64,000 nucleotides of DNA from BD2-11 sp965221785 (GTDB taxonomy: Bacteria; Gemmatimonadota; Gemmatimonadetes; Longimicrobiales; Gaopeijiaceae), in contig CBDCSR010000002.1 in assembly GCA_965221785.1 (NCBI GenBank), positions 434,001 through 498,000 of the forward strand, read 5' to 3'. Of the stretch, positions 40,616 through 49,415 are shown piece after piece (the first letter of the stretch is position 1; every line of letters starts with the position of its first letter). Made by a program: the position numbers and the translations under genes. The notes below the pieces were generated by a model, which saw only the letters and a program-made list of their open reading frames with translations, had not been told where the DNA came from and made no database searches.

Positions 40616-42457
40616 TCAGAACCCGGCTTCGATCTGCCAGAAGAGAGCCCGGTAGTCGAACACGGTAAAGGCGATGCGGTCACCGGCCGGCGAATAGGCC
40701 GGCTGGGTCTTGTGTGACGGGTCGAAGGTGAGCTGCTCGACCGTTCCGCCAGTGGTGGGAACACGGAAGATCTGGAATAACCCGTCGCCGGCCCGGTCCA
40801 CGTACGCGACCCAGCGCCCGTCAGCCGACACTCCGATCCCCGAATGGAGCTGGTCGGAGCCGTAGTCGTGGAAGCGCTCCGGAGTCCCGCCCGTCCGGGG
40901 CACCCGCCAGAGGCTCTTTCGGCCCACCGCTTCCGCCGACTCGAAGATGACCGTCTCGCCCGCGTCGGCCCACTCCCCCTGGATCACGTCCTGTTCGAAG
41001 CCCGTCAACTCGATGCGCGTCTGGGGCTGCGTGACTTCCCCCGTCTCCTGGTCGATGCCGATCACGAACAGATACGCCCGCCGCGCCCCGGCCTCGTCCA
41101 CGCGATAGCTGGGATAGAGGATCCAGCGCCCGTCGGCCGACCAGCGCGCCCACCCCGTCTCATGGCCGCCTTCGCTGATCATGCGCGGCTCGCTTCCATC
41201 CGCAGCCATGAGCCAGATGTCGTCCGACTCTTCATGGGTATGGAAGGCGACCCAGCGTCCGTTGGGAGACCAGTGCATGCCCTGGTCTTCGGAGTAGGAC
41301 TGGCGCATCACGCGCCCGGGCGCATCGTGGGGCATGACCGGGTCGGCCGTCACGATGCCGATGTGCTGCGCGATGTCGGGGTAGTGAAAGTCGTCGGTGA
41401 CGTGGCGCCAGCTGCCGAAGGTGAAGGCGACTTCGGAGCCGTCCCAGCTCCAGGTGGGCGTCTCGGACTGAAAGGTGGTCAGCGGCGTGGACGGTCCGCC
41501 CTCGGCCGGCGCGGTCGCCACGAAGACGCGGTAGTCCTGTGACTTGAACAGGATGCGCCCGTCCATTCCCACCGAGGGGGCGTAGGCGTCGCGGGAGAAA
41601 CCGGTGAGCCGGACAGGCGAGCCGCCCGCGGCCGGTCGGGCCCACAGATCCAGAAAACCGCCCTCGCCGGGCGCCGCGTAGTAGAGCTGGTCCCCGGCGG
41701 GCGAGAAGGCGAGCGGCCCATACACCTCCTGGTCCGTGAAGAGCGGCTCGGGCGCGTCGCAGGGGAGGTGCAGCCGCTGATGGTCGCCTGCGAGCAAGAG
41801 ACAGGCGAGCCGCCCGTCCGGAGACCACGCGGGGAAGGAAAGCCGTGTCCCCGTTGCCGCCGCCCGCGCGTTGCCGCCGTCCGCGTCCAGCAGCCACACG
41901 GTGGACTCACCGCCGGCTGACGACACGCCCGCCACGGTGGTTCCGTCCGGAGACCAGGCGAGCATATCCAGCGAGAGCAGGTCGGGCGATGCGTCGCGCC
42001 CTGGCCACAGCGGCTCGCGGCCGCCGTCCGTACGGTCGTAGACCCACCACTCCTGGCGGCTGCGGTCGAAGACGCGCTCCCGGGCCGCGATGCGGCGGCT
42101 GTCCGGAAGCCAGGCCAGGAACCGAATCGACGCGGCGCCCGAGCCCATGACACGCTCCGCACCGCCCCGAGCCGGCACCACGTGCAGCCGGTCGCGCTCG
42201 GTGTACGCCAGCCAGCGGCCATCGGGGGACACCACCCCGAGCGGGTCCCGGTACGCCACCGGCCCCACTTGCTCCGCGGAGGCCACGAAGTCGAGGGGCG
42301 GGAGGCCCGCGTCCGCCCGGGGGCCCTCGGCACACGCGCCGACCGCGAGCGCTAGGAGGCCGGCGGGGAGGACTCGGCCTGCCGGACGGACGCATCCCGG
42401 CACGCCCGGCCCGCCGACTGGACCACGCGAAAATCCCATCGTCCCCCGAGTCATCAC
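40616..42457 (-). CDS. TolB-like beta-propeller lipoprotein
   Basis: A 613-residue lipoprotein (lipobox ALAVGAC) built of PD40/WD40-like repeats: SPDGRWLAY, WSPDGTTVAG, WSPDGRLAC, WSWDGSEVAF, WSPNGRWVAF, WSADGRWILY, VSADGRWVAY and YSPAGDRIAF mark successive blades. It resembles the propeller part of S9 peptidases or TolB but has no catalytic domain. It probably acts in the periplasm as a binding or scaffold protein. It lies 31 bases after the redoxin gene on the same strand. The true start may be the second Met (MGFSRG) or later. Confidence 0.8.
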   Translation of the reverse strand: MMTRGTMGFSRGPVGGPGVPGCVRPAGRVLPAGLLALAVGACAEGPRADAGLPPLDFVASAEQVGPVAYRDPLGVVSPDGRWLAYTERDRLHVVPARGGAERVMGSGAASIRFLAWLPDSRRIAARERVFDRSRQEWWVYDRTDGGREPLWPGRDASPDLLSLDMLAWSPDGTTVAGVSSAGGESTVWLLDADGGNARAAATGTRLSFPAWSPDGRLACLLLAGDHQRLHLPCDAPEPLFTDQEVYGPLAFSPAGDQLYYAAPGEGGFLDLWARPAAGGSPVRLTGFSRDAYAPSVGMDGRILFKSQDYRVFVATAPAEGGPSTPLTTFQSETPTWSWDGSEVAFTFGSWRHVTDDFHYPDIAQHIGIVTADPVMPHDAPGRVMRQSYSEDQGMHWSPNGRWVAFHTHEESDDIWLMAADGSEPRMISEGGHETGWARWSADGRWILYPSYRVDEAGARRAYLFVIGIDQETGEVTQPQTRIELTGFEQDVIQGEWADAGETVIFESAEAVGRKSLWRVPRTGGTPERFHDYGSDQLHSGIGVSADGRWVAYVDRAGDGLFQIFRVPTTGGTVEQLTFDPSHKTQPAYSPAGDRIAFTVFDYRALFWQIEAGF

Positions 42458-42488
42458 GCCGCCCCGCGAAGGAGCCTGCCCGGCTCAC

Positions 42489-43070
42489 TCACCGTCCGAA
42501 CCATGCCGGCTCTTTCCCCGGCTTCCACTTGATGTTGCACCCGACGCTCGCATGCTGCTCGGCCGGTGGCGCCCGTCCGTCCAGCAGCGCATCGGCCGCC
42601 GCGCGCAGATCCTCGCCGGTCACCCGGACCCCGCTGCCCGGGCGGGAGCCATCGAACTGGCCCCTGTACACCAGCCTGCGGTCCCCATCGTACAGGAAGA
42701 AGTCGGGTGTGCACGCGGCCCCGTACGCTCGGGCGACCTCCTGCGACTCGTCGAACAAATAGGGGAACGTGTACCCCACCTGCTCGACCTCCTCCGCCAT
42801 GCGCTCCGGCGAGTCCGCCGGATGGGTGGCCACATCGTTGGCGTTGATGCCGACCACACCCAGCCCGCGAGCCTGGTAGTCACGCGCGAACTCGGCCAGC
42901 TCGTGCCGCAGGTGCTTCACGAACGGGCAGTGATTGCAGATGAAGGCGACCAGCACCCCGCCCTCGCTGGCCAGATCGGACAGCGTCCACTCCCGGCCGG
43001 ATGGATCGGGCAGGCGAAAGTCCGGCGCTGGCGTTCCCAGCGCCACCATGGTCGAGGGCGTGAGTACCAT
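42489..43070 (-). CDS. Thioredoxin-like/AhpC-TSA family redoxin
   Basis: A 193-residue cytoplasmic peroxiredoxin/thioredoxin-fold protein. The start GTPAPDFRLPDPSGREWTLSDL is typical of the AhpC/TSA family, and the redox site is FICNHCPFVKHL, a CNHC motif characteristic of one subfamily of thioredoxin-like proteins. Its ATG overlaps the greA stop by one base (TAATG), so the two are coupled. It may protect against thiol oxidation; the partner is unknown. Confidence 0.87.
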   Translation of the reverse strand: MVLTPSTMVALGTPAPDFRLPDPSGREWTLSDLASEGGVLVAFICNHCPFVKHLRHELAEFARDYQARGLGVVGINANDVATHPADSPERMAEEVEQVGYTFPYLFDESQEVARAYGAACTPDFFLYDGDRRLVYRGQFDGSRPGSGVRVTGEDLRAAADALLDGRAPPAEQHASVGCNIKWKPGKEPAWFGR

Positions 43071-43549
43071 TATGTCATCCCCATCCGCTGAGGCAACGTC
43101 TCCAGCGCGACGATCTCGTATCGGCGCGCCCCTCTGGGCAGCCTCACCTCGACTTCCTCGCCCTGGCGCGCGCCCATCAGGCTGCGGCCGATCGCAGAGG
43201 CCATCGACACATGGCCCGCATCGATGTCAATGTAGTCACCGGCCGCGATCGTGTACGTTACCTCTGATTGCCGTACACAATCACGGACCGTAACCCGAGA
43301 ACCGAAGCCAACCCTGTCCGCGGGCATGCCCTCCACGTCGATCTGCGACAGCGCGGAGACGCGCTGCCTCAGGTGGCCGATGCGGGCGTTGACGAACTGC
43401 TGCCGCTCCAGCGCCGACTTGTACTCCGAGTTCTCGCGCAGATCGCCCAGCTCGACGGCCTTCCGGATGCGCTCGGGAAGCTCGAAGGCCAGCTCGCGCG
43501 AGAGCGTCTCGATCTCGTCTTCTATCTTCTGTCTGATTTCGTTCAGCAT
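43070..43549 (-). CDS. greA: Transcription elongation factor GreA/GreB
   Basis: A 159-residue Gre factor that restarts backtracked RNA polymerase by stimulating transcript cleavage. The N-terminal coiled coil carries the acidic tip LGDLRENSEYKSALERQ, and the C-terminal FKBP-like part has GSRVTVRD and SAIGRSLMGARQGEEVEVRLP. ATG 43549 gives the normal length. It sits between purE and the redoxin gene on the same strand. GreA is more likely than GreB by sequence, without certainty. Confidence 0.92.
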   Translation of the reverse strand: MLNEIRQKIEDEIETLSRELAFELPERIRKAVELGDLRENSEYKSALERQQFVNARIGHLRQRVSALSQIDVEGMPADRVGFGSRVTVRDCVRQSEVTYTIAAGDYIDIDAGHVSMASAIGRSLMGARQGEEVEVRLPRGARRYEIVALETLPQRMGMT

Positions 43550-43592
43550 CCAGGCTGCTCCGGACGACTCGGGAAGACGCGGCGACCCGGCG

Positions 43593-44090
43593 TCAGGCTC
43601 GCGGATCGGATGTGGCCAGAACCATCTCGCGGCGGGCCTGCCGGTCCGCCTTGACCGCCTCCCGGACTTCGGAGTCCGCCACCCCCAGGATCTGCGCCGC
43701 CAGGATCGCGGCGTTCACCGCTCCCGCCTTCCCGATGGCGAGCGTCGCCACCGGCACGCCCCCAGGCATCTGGACCGTGGAGAGGAGCGAGTCGAGGCCG
43801 TCGAGCGCGGAACCCATGGGCACACCCAGCACCGGGAGGGCCGTTCCGGACGCCACCACGCCGGCAAGATGGGCCGCCCCTCCGGCCGCCGCGATGATGA
43901 CCGCCAGGCCCCTCTCTTCAGCGGTGTTGGAATACTCGTGCACCAGGTCCGGGGTGCGGTGCGCCGACATCACCCGGACCTCATGAGGGACGCCGAGCGA
44001 CTCGAGGGTGTCGGCGGCATGGGCCATCACGGGCCAGTCGCTCTTCGAGCCCATGAGCACGCCTACCTTGGGACTATTGTTGGAATCCAT
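43593..44090 (-). CDS. purE: N5-carboxyaminoimidazole ribonucleotide mutase PurE
   Basis: Class I PurE (165 residues) of purine synthesis, which moves the carboxyl group of N5-CAIR to give CAIR. Motifs: VLMGSKSDWPVM, VMSAHRTPD with the active-site His, IAAAGGAAHLAGV, and MPGGVPVAT. ATG 44090 begins the homology. The purK partner is not adjacent. greA follows after 43 bases on the same strand. Confidence 0.95.
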   Translation of the reverse strand: MDSNNSPKVGVLMGSKSDWPVMAHAADTLESLGVPHEVRVMSAHRTPDLVHEYSNTAEERGLAVIIAAAGGAAHLAGVVASGTALPVLGVPMGSALDGLDSLLSTVQMPGGVPVATLAIGKAGAVNAAILAAQILGVADSEVREAVKADRQARREMVLATSDPRA

Positions 44091-44257
44091 GCGAATGAAA
44101 CCGGTGCGGGTCGGAGGAAGTGCGTGGAGAAAGCCCACGATGCAGAACCGCCGCGAAGGGGTCAAGGGTTGAATTGGCGCCGAAGCCGGAGTTACTGTCG
44201 GTAGCTGCGTCCGTATCCGTCCCGCACAGCACCGCCAGATCAACAGGGGAAAACCGC

Positions 44258-44671
44258 ATGAACATCAGGGTCACGCTTCGCTGGCTGCAGGTGCTCGACA
44301 AGCTCGAGCCCTGGTACAAGGCCAAGGGCCAGTTCGTCTTCTGGACCAGGGTCACAAGCGGAGGAAACACGGACGAACGCCGGTTCCCCGAAGAGGGTCA
44401 CTACCCCATCTCGGATCATCGCCGCTGGAACAAGCTCGACCACCTGAACAAGGTCATGTACGAGGGTGAGGCCGGCGATTCCCTGCTTATCGAAGTACGT
44501 GGCGTCGAGATGGACCTGTTTTCGAGCGACGATGAACTGGAACGCTACGCGCGCGAGTTCCCGGGCCCGGCCGACTCCTGGGTCGGCCGCCATCAGCCCG
44601 GGGACGAAGGGCCGCCCGATCCCGAAGCCATGACCAACTGGCGGATCTGCTACGACGTGGAGATCGTCTAG
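44258..44671 (+). CDS. Conserved-looking small protein of unknown function
   Basis: A 137-residue cytoplasmic protein with many aromatic residues (VTLRWLQVLDKLEPWYKAKG, VFWTRVTSGG), an acidic middle and the C-terminal NWRICYDVEIV. CAGGGGA precedes ATG 44258. The even mix of strand-like segments suggests a single beta-rich domain, possibly C2-like, but I cannot assign a family. It is divergent from purE and convergent with tyrS. Confidence 0.65.
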   Translation: MNIRVTLRWLQVLDKLEPWYKAKGQFVFWTRVTSGGNTDERRFPEEGHYPISDHRRWNKLDHLNKVMYEGEAGDSLLIEVRGVEMDLFSSDDELERYAREFPGPADSWVGRHQPGDEGPPDPEAMTNWRICYDVEIV

Positions 44672-44727
44672 CTTCAGGCGCGTCCGACGGGCGTCGAGCC
44701 CCGATCAGGTTCTGTCGGAGTCGCGGT

Positions 44728-46008
44728 TCACCGGCCTCCCACGCGGACCAGGTGATACCGCTTCTTCCCGCGTCGCAGCACCACGAACTCGCCATCCAGG
44801 GTCTGGTCCATCGTAACGCGCGCGGGCACGTCCGCGATGCGGTGGTTGTTGACGTAGATGCCTCCCCCGCTGATGGCGCGGCGGGCATCGCTCTTCGAAG
44901 CGGCCAGGCCGGCGCCGTGGAGCAGGTCCACGAGCGGGAGCCCCTCTCCCTTCAAGGCGCCGCGCATGATGCGGCTGGAGGGCACGTCCGCGAAGATGTC
45001 CGCGATTTCCGCGGCGCCCAGCCCTTCGATTTCGCCGCCGAAGAGCGCCTCGCTCGCCTTGCGCGCCCGCCCCAGTCCGTCCTCTCCGTGGAGACGGCGG
45101 GTGACGTCGGCGGCCAGCGCCCTCTGCGCGAGGCGGCGGTGCGGTTCGCTCGCCGTCGATGACTCCAGCTCCTCGACCTCCTCCCGCGAGAACAGTGTGA
45201 AGAGGCGCAGATAGGCCCCCACGTCCGCGTCCGGCGTGTTCATCCAGAACTGGTAGAAGCGATAGGGGGTGGTGCGTGCAGGATCCAGCCACACCGTTCC
45301 GCTCTCGGTCTTGCCGAACTTGGTTCCGGAGGAGGTGGTCAGGAGCGGGAAGGTGACCCCGTACGCGCGGGCGCCGCGCACCCGCCGGATCAACTCGGTG
45401 CCCGCGGTGATGTTCCCCCACTGATCGCTTCCGCCCATCTGGACGGTGCACCCCAGCCGGTCGTAGAGCTCGAGGAAGTCGTAGGCCTGGAGCAGCACGT
45501 AGCTGAACTCGGTGAACGAGATGCTCGCCTGCGGGTCCTGTACCCGCCTGCGGATCGAGTCCTTGCCGAGGAGGGCGTTGATGGAGAAGTGCTTGCCCAC
45601 GTCGCGCAGGAAATCGACCATTCCGACCTTGCCCAGCCAGTCCAGGTTGTTGGCCATGCGCGCGGGATTGCCCTTCACCTCGAAGTCGAGGAAATGAGCG
45701 AGCTGGGCGTGGATGCCCAGGGCGTTGGCCTCCGCCTCCTCCTTTGACAGAAGCGCGCGCTCCGCGGCCTTCTCGGACGGATCGCCGATCAGGCCGGTGC
45801 CTCCGCCGACCAGGGCTACGGGGGTGTGTCCCGCGCGCTGCAGGTGCACCAGCCCCATGATGGGCAGAAGGCTGCCGACGTGCAGGCTGGAGGCGGTCGG
45901 GTCGAAGCCGATGTAGGCGACCCGGGGCTCGACGGCGAACGCCTGCGCGGCACCGTCGGTGGCGTCGTAGAGCAGGCCGCGCCACTTGTATTCGTCGAGC
46001 AGGTTCAT
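44728..46008 (-). CDS. tyrS: Tyrosyl-tRNA synthetase
   Basis: Class I aminoacyl-tRNA synthetase of 426 residues that charges tRNA-Tyr. The HIGH motif reads HVGS in ASSLHVGSLLPIMG; the KMSKS loop is KFGKT in SGTKFGKTESGT; tyrosine is held by GGSDQWGNITAG. The C-terminal S4-like RNA-binding domain is present (LVDLLHGAGLAASKSDARR, GIYVNNHRI). It lies 87 bases after menE on the same strand and could be the end of that transcript. No T-box leader is visible. Confidence 0.96.
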   Translation of the reverse strand: MNLLDEYKWRGLLYDATDGAAQAFAVEPRVAYIGFDPTASSLHVGSLLPIMGLVHLQRAGHTPVALVGGGTGLIGDPSEKAAERALLSKEEAEANALGIHAQLAHFLDFEVKGNPARMANNLDWLGKVGMVDFLRDVGKHFSINALLGKDSIRRRVQDPQASISFTEFSYVLLQAYDFLELYDRLGCTVQMGGSDQWGNITAGTELIRRVRGARAYGVTFPLLTTSSGTKFGKTESGTVWLDPARTTPYRFYQFWMNTPDADVGAYLRLFTLFSREEVEELESSTASEPHRRLAQRALAADVTRRLHGEDGLGRARKASEALFGGEIEGLGAAEIADIFADVPSSRIMRGALKGEGLPLVDLLHGAGLAASKSDARRAISGGGIYVNNHRIADVPARVTMDQTLDGEFVVLRRGKKRYHLVRVGGR

Positions 46009-46095
46009 GGGCCGGAGGATTGCCGGGACGGCGCCGGGCTAGGGGTGAACGATGGTGGACGGGTCGGCGAGCGCTGGCTGTCGGGACGGCCCAAG

Positions 46096-47601
46096 CTACT
46101 CCCCGGGATCGCTGCCGGAAAGCCGGGCGGCGAGGCGGGCGCGGTCGATCTTGCCGTTCGAGTTGCGCGGAAGCTCCGCGAGCACCACGAGGGCGCGCGG
46201 ACGGCCCGCGGGGCCGAGCAGTTCCCGGCAGTGCCGGTGGATCGCCCCGACGCGCGGCTCGCGTGCAACGACGGGGACGATCGCGGCCGCCACACATTCT
46301 CCCCACTGGGGGTCGGGCAGCCCCACCACCGCCGCCTCCGCCACCGCGGGGTGTGCGGCGAGCACCCGTTCGACTTCGGCGGGATGGACGTTGACTCCCC
46401 CGCTCACGATGCGGCGAACCTTGCGGCCGGTGACCCACAGGTGGCCGTCGTGGTCGAGGCCACCCAGGTCGCCGGTGCGGTACCAGCCGCGCGGGCCGGT
46501 GATGGCACCGCCCTGGCGATATGCGCGCGCCACCATGTCGCCGCGCACCTCGATCTCGCCGTCGGCGGCGATGCGGACCTCCACGCCGTCGAGGGGGGCG
46601 CCTGCGGAGCCGGGTTTGGCGCGCACCAGCGCGGGCGGGGCGGTCGCCACCTGCGAGCAGGTCTCCGTCATGCCGTAGGTGAGCGCCAGCGGCAGCCCGG
46701 CCGCGAGGGCGCGTTCCAGCAGGGCAGGCGGGGCGCCCGCCCCCCCCACCAGCACGCACCGAAGGGAAGCGGGGAGAGGGCGCGGGAGGCCGGCATCCAG
46801 CAGGCGGCCGAGCATGGTGGGCACCAGCGACACATGGCTGATGGCGCCCGCCTCCAGCAGTTCGACCAGCACCTCAAGCCGCCATTCGCCGCGCGTCACC
46901 ACCCGGCCGCCGGCCGCCAGCGCCCGGTCGACCAGGGCCATCCCGCCGATGTGAGCAAGCGACAGGGAGGCGTACCAGACGTCGTCGGACCCCAGTGCCA
47001 GGCGGGCGCGCACGGCGCCCGCGCTGGCGCGGAAGTTCCCGCGGGTGAGCGCGACCGCGCGTGCATTCCCCCCGGTGCCCGAAGTGCGCAGGATGGCGAC
47101 CACGTCGTCGGGGCCCGACCCGGGCAGGGGCGCGTCCGAAGGGATCACCCGGCGGAGGTCGTCCGCCGCGGGACGGCCGGCGCCGCGCTGTCGATCCCCC
47201 GGCGGGGCGTCGTAGCTCTCCAGCGAGAACACACGGGGCTCCCCCCCACTCGCCGTCCCGACCACATCGCGCGCCAGCGGCAGGTGAGCGGGGTCGCACA
47301 ACACGACCGCTGGCCGCGCGAGCGCGAGGGCGACCGTCATCTCAAGGCGCGCCAGCACCGGACTGAGCGGGGCGAGTGCCGCCCCCGCCCGCTGCGCCGC
47401 GTATATGGCCGCCACCGCGCCGGGCCCGGCCGAGGCAAGCATCGCGACCGTATCCCCCGGCTCCACGCGGAGCGTCATCAGCCGCCGGGCCAGGCGGTCG
47501 GCCGCCGCGTCCAGGTCGCGGTAGCTCAGCCCCGCACCGCCATCGTCGAGGGCGATCCTGCCCGGATGCGCCCGTGCGCCCCTGGCTACCGCGTCTCCCA
47601 T
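46096..47601 (-). CDS. menE: o-Succinylbenzoate-CoA ligase MenE
   Basis: Adenylate-forming enzyme (501 residues) that activates o-succinylbenzoate in menaquinone synthesis. The P-loop reads ILRTSGTGGNARAV, the adenine motif is TYGMTETCS, the hinge is GWYRTGDLG, and the catalytic Lys lies in PRNSNGKIDR. The assignment as MenE rests mainly on position: it is the last of five men genes, one base after menA. ATG 47601. Confidence 0.9.
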   Translation of the reverse strand: MGDAVARGARAHPGRIALDDGGAGLSYRDLDAAADRLARRLMTLRVEPGDTVAMLASAGPGAVAAIYAAQRAGAALAPLSPVLARLEMTVALALARPAVVLCDPAHLPLARDVVGTASGGEPRVFSLESYDAPPGDRQRGAGRPAADDLRRVIPSDAPLPGSGPDDVVAILRTSGTGGNARAVALTRGNFRASAGAVRARLALGSDDVWYASLSLAHIGGMALVDRALAAGGRVVTRGEWRLEVLVELLEAGAISHVSLVPTMLGRLLDAGLPRPLPASLRCVLVGGAGAPPALLERALAAGLPLALTYGMTETCSQVATAPPALVRAKPGSAGAPLDGVEVRIAADGEIEVRGDMVARAYRQGGAITGPRGWYRTGDLGGLDHDGHLWVTGRKVRRIVSGGVNVHPAEVERVLAAHPAVAEAAVVGLPDPQWGECVAAAIVPVVAREPRVGAIHRHCRELLGPAGRPRALVVLAELPRNSNGKIDRARLAARLSGSDPGE

Positions 47602-47602
47602 C

Positions 47603-48499
47603 TCACCCCAGCGCGAACCCGATGCCGAACAGGACGCCGAAGACCCCCACGAAGCGCGCGGTCCCGGCCAGTGAGTGGTTCAGGGCGGCCGCCTCGCGGT
47701 ACGCAAACACCAGCCTCAGCGGCCCCGCCACCGCTGGAAACGCGCACAGCGAAAGCAGAACCCAGGGACTCCAGCCGTGCAGCACCATCCCCGCGGGTGG
47801 AACGACCGCCGTCGACACCACCAGCAGGACATACTGCACCTTCGTCCACCCGCGCCCGATGCGCACCGCCAGGGTGCGCTTGCCGGCACGCGCGTCGGTC
47901 TCGATGTCGCGCAGGTTGTTCACCACCAGAATCGCCGTGCTGGAGGCTCCCAGGGCGACGCCGGCGGTCAGGGAGTCGGGGCGGAATTCCAGCACCTGCA
48001 CGTAGCAGGTCCCCGCGACCGCCATCAGGCCGAAGAAGACGAACACGAACAGGTCGCCCAGCCCGTGATATCCGAGCGGCCAGGGCCCCGCCGTGTACGC
48101 GATTCCCGCGGCGATGCCGGCCACGCCGATGGCCACCACCGGCCACCCCGCCACCAGCGCCAGCCAGACCCCCGCGCCCGTGGCGAGCGCGAACGCGAGA
48201 AAAGCCCCCCGCAGCACGTCCCTCCCTTCGATCAGCCCGGCCTGGGTTACGCGCACGGGACCCAGCCGCCCCTCGCTGTCACCGCCCTTCTGATAGTCGT
48301 AGTAGTCGTTGGCCAGGTTGGTGCCGATCTGGATCAGCACGGCCGCGACCAGCGCGGCGAGCGCAGGCAGGAGGGCGAAGCCGCCGTGCATGTGCGCCAG
48401 CCCGGTGCCGGCGGCGACCGGCGCGATGGTGGCGGTGAGGGTACGGGGCCGGCAGGCCATCATCCAGGCCCGCGTCCGGGAGATGTTCCCGACGGTCAT
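47603..48499 (-). CDS. menA: 1,4-Dihydroxy-2-naphthoate polyprenyltransferase MenA
   Basis: UbiA-family membrane prenyltransferase of 298 residues that attaches the isoprenoid tail to DHNA, giving demethylmenaquinone. It has the two Asp-rich motifs, NLANDYYDYQKG and NNLRDIETDARAGKRTLAVR, and about eight membrane segments. ATG 48499 gives the family N-terminus (RAWMMACRPRTL). The stop is one base before the menE start, and menB lies just upstream. Confidence 0.95.
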   Translation of the reverse strand: MTVGNISRTRAWMMACRPRTLTATIAPVAAGTGLAHMHGGFALLPALAALVAAVLIQIGTNLANDYYDYQKGGDSEGRLGPVRVTQAGLIEGRDVLRGAFLAFALATGAGVWLALVAGWPVVAIGVAGIAAGIAYTAGPWPLGYHGLGDLFVFVFFGLMAVAGTCYVQVLEFRPDSLTAGVALGASSTAILVVNNLRDIETDARAGKRTLAVRIGRGWTKVQYVLLVVSTAVVPPAGMVLHGWSPWVLLSLCAFPAVAGPLRLVFAYREAAALNHSLAGTARFVGVFGVLFGIGFALG

Positions 48500-48534
48500 G
48501 CCTCAGCCCGACCCGGCCGGCCGTGCCGCAGCTG

Positions 48535-49371
48535 CTAGGGCAGCCACGGATACTTGCGGAAGTCCGGCCTGCGCTTCTGCAGATAGGCGTTCCTGCCCTC
48601 CTGCCCCTGTTCGGTCATGTAGAAGAGCAGGGTCGCGTTGCCGGCCAGCTCCTGGAGCCCGGTCTGGCCGTCCACGTCGGCGTTGAAGGCGGCCTTCAGG
48701 CAGCGGATCGCCAGCGGGCTCTTGTCCAGGATCTCCTGTGCCCAGCGCCAGCCCTCCATCTCCAGCTCCTCGACGGGCACGACCTTGTTCACCAGCCCCA
48801 TCTCCAGCGCCTCGGCGGCGTTGTACTGGCGGCACAGGTACCAGATCTCGCGCGCCTTCTTCTGCCCCACGATGCGAGCCAGGTACGAGGAGCCGTACCC
48901 CCCGTCGAAGCTGCCCACGATGGGCCCGGTCTGGCCGAAGACCGCGTTGTCGGCGGCAATCGTCAGATCGGACACCACGTGCAGCACATGGCCGCCCCCG
49001 ATGGCGTAACCGGCCACCAGGGCGATGACCGGCTTGGGCATGGTGCGCATGTATCGCTGCAACTCGAGCACGTTCAGCCTCGGAACACCGTCGCCGCCCA
49101 CGTACCCGGCATCACCGCGAACGCGCTGGTCTCCTCCCGACGAGAACGCGTACTTCCCGTCCTTTGCGGGACCGTTGCCGGTAAAGAGGACGACGCCGAT
49201 CCCCATGTCCTCTCCGGCGTCGCGGAATGCCTCCTGCAATTCGAACAGTGTTTCCGGCCGAAAGGCGTTGCGCACTTCCGGACGGTTGAAGGCGATTCGC
49301 GCCACCCCGTCGCATTTGTGATAGGTGATGTCCCCGTACTCGCGGACCTGCTTCCAATCCGGCTCTTTCAT
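48535..49371 (-). CDS. menB: 1,4-Dihydroxy-2-naphthoyl-CoA synthase MenB
   Basis: Crotonase-fold enzyme of 278 residues that closes the ring of o-succinylbenzoyl-CoA. Family markers: ITYHKCDGVARIAFNRPEVRNAFRP, SSGGDQRVRG, VAGYAIGGGHVLHVV, GQTGPIVGSFDGGYGSSYLAR and the C-terminal FRKYPWLP. ATG 49371 has GGGAG upstream; the frame extends further without homology. It sits between menD and menA. Confidence 0.96.
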   Translation of the reverse strand: MKEPDWKQVREYGDITYHKCDGVARIAFNRPEVRNAFRPETLFELQEAFRDAGEDMGIGVVLFTGNGPAKDGKYAFSSGGDQRVRGDAGYVGGDGVPRLNVLELQRYMRTMPKPVIALVAGYAIGGGHVLHVVSDLTIAADNAVFGQTGPIVGSFDGGYGSSYLARIVGQKKAREIWYLCRQYNAAEALEMGLVNKVVPVEELEMEGWRWAQEILDKSPLAIRCLKAAFNADVDGQTGLQELAGNATLLFYMTEQGQEGRNAYLQKRRPDFRKYPWLP

Positions 49372-49415
49372 TCGCGATCTCCCTGTGGTCCGGCCTGCCC
49401 TTGCCCCCCGCCCCG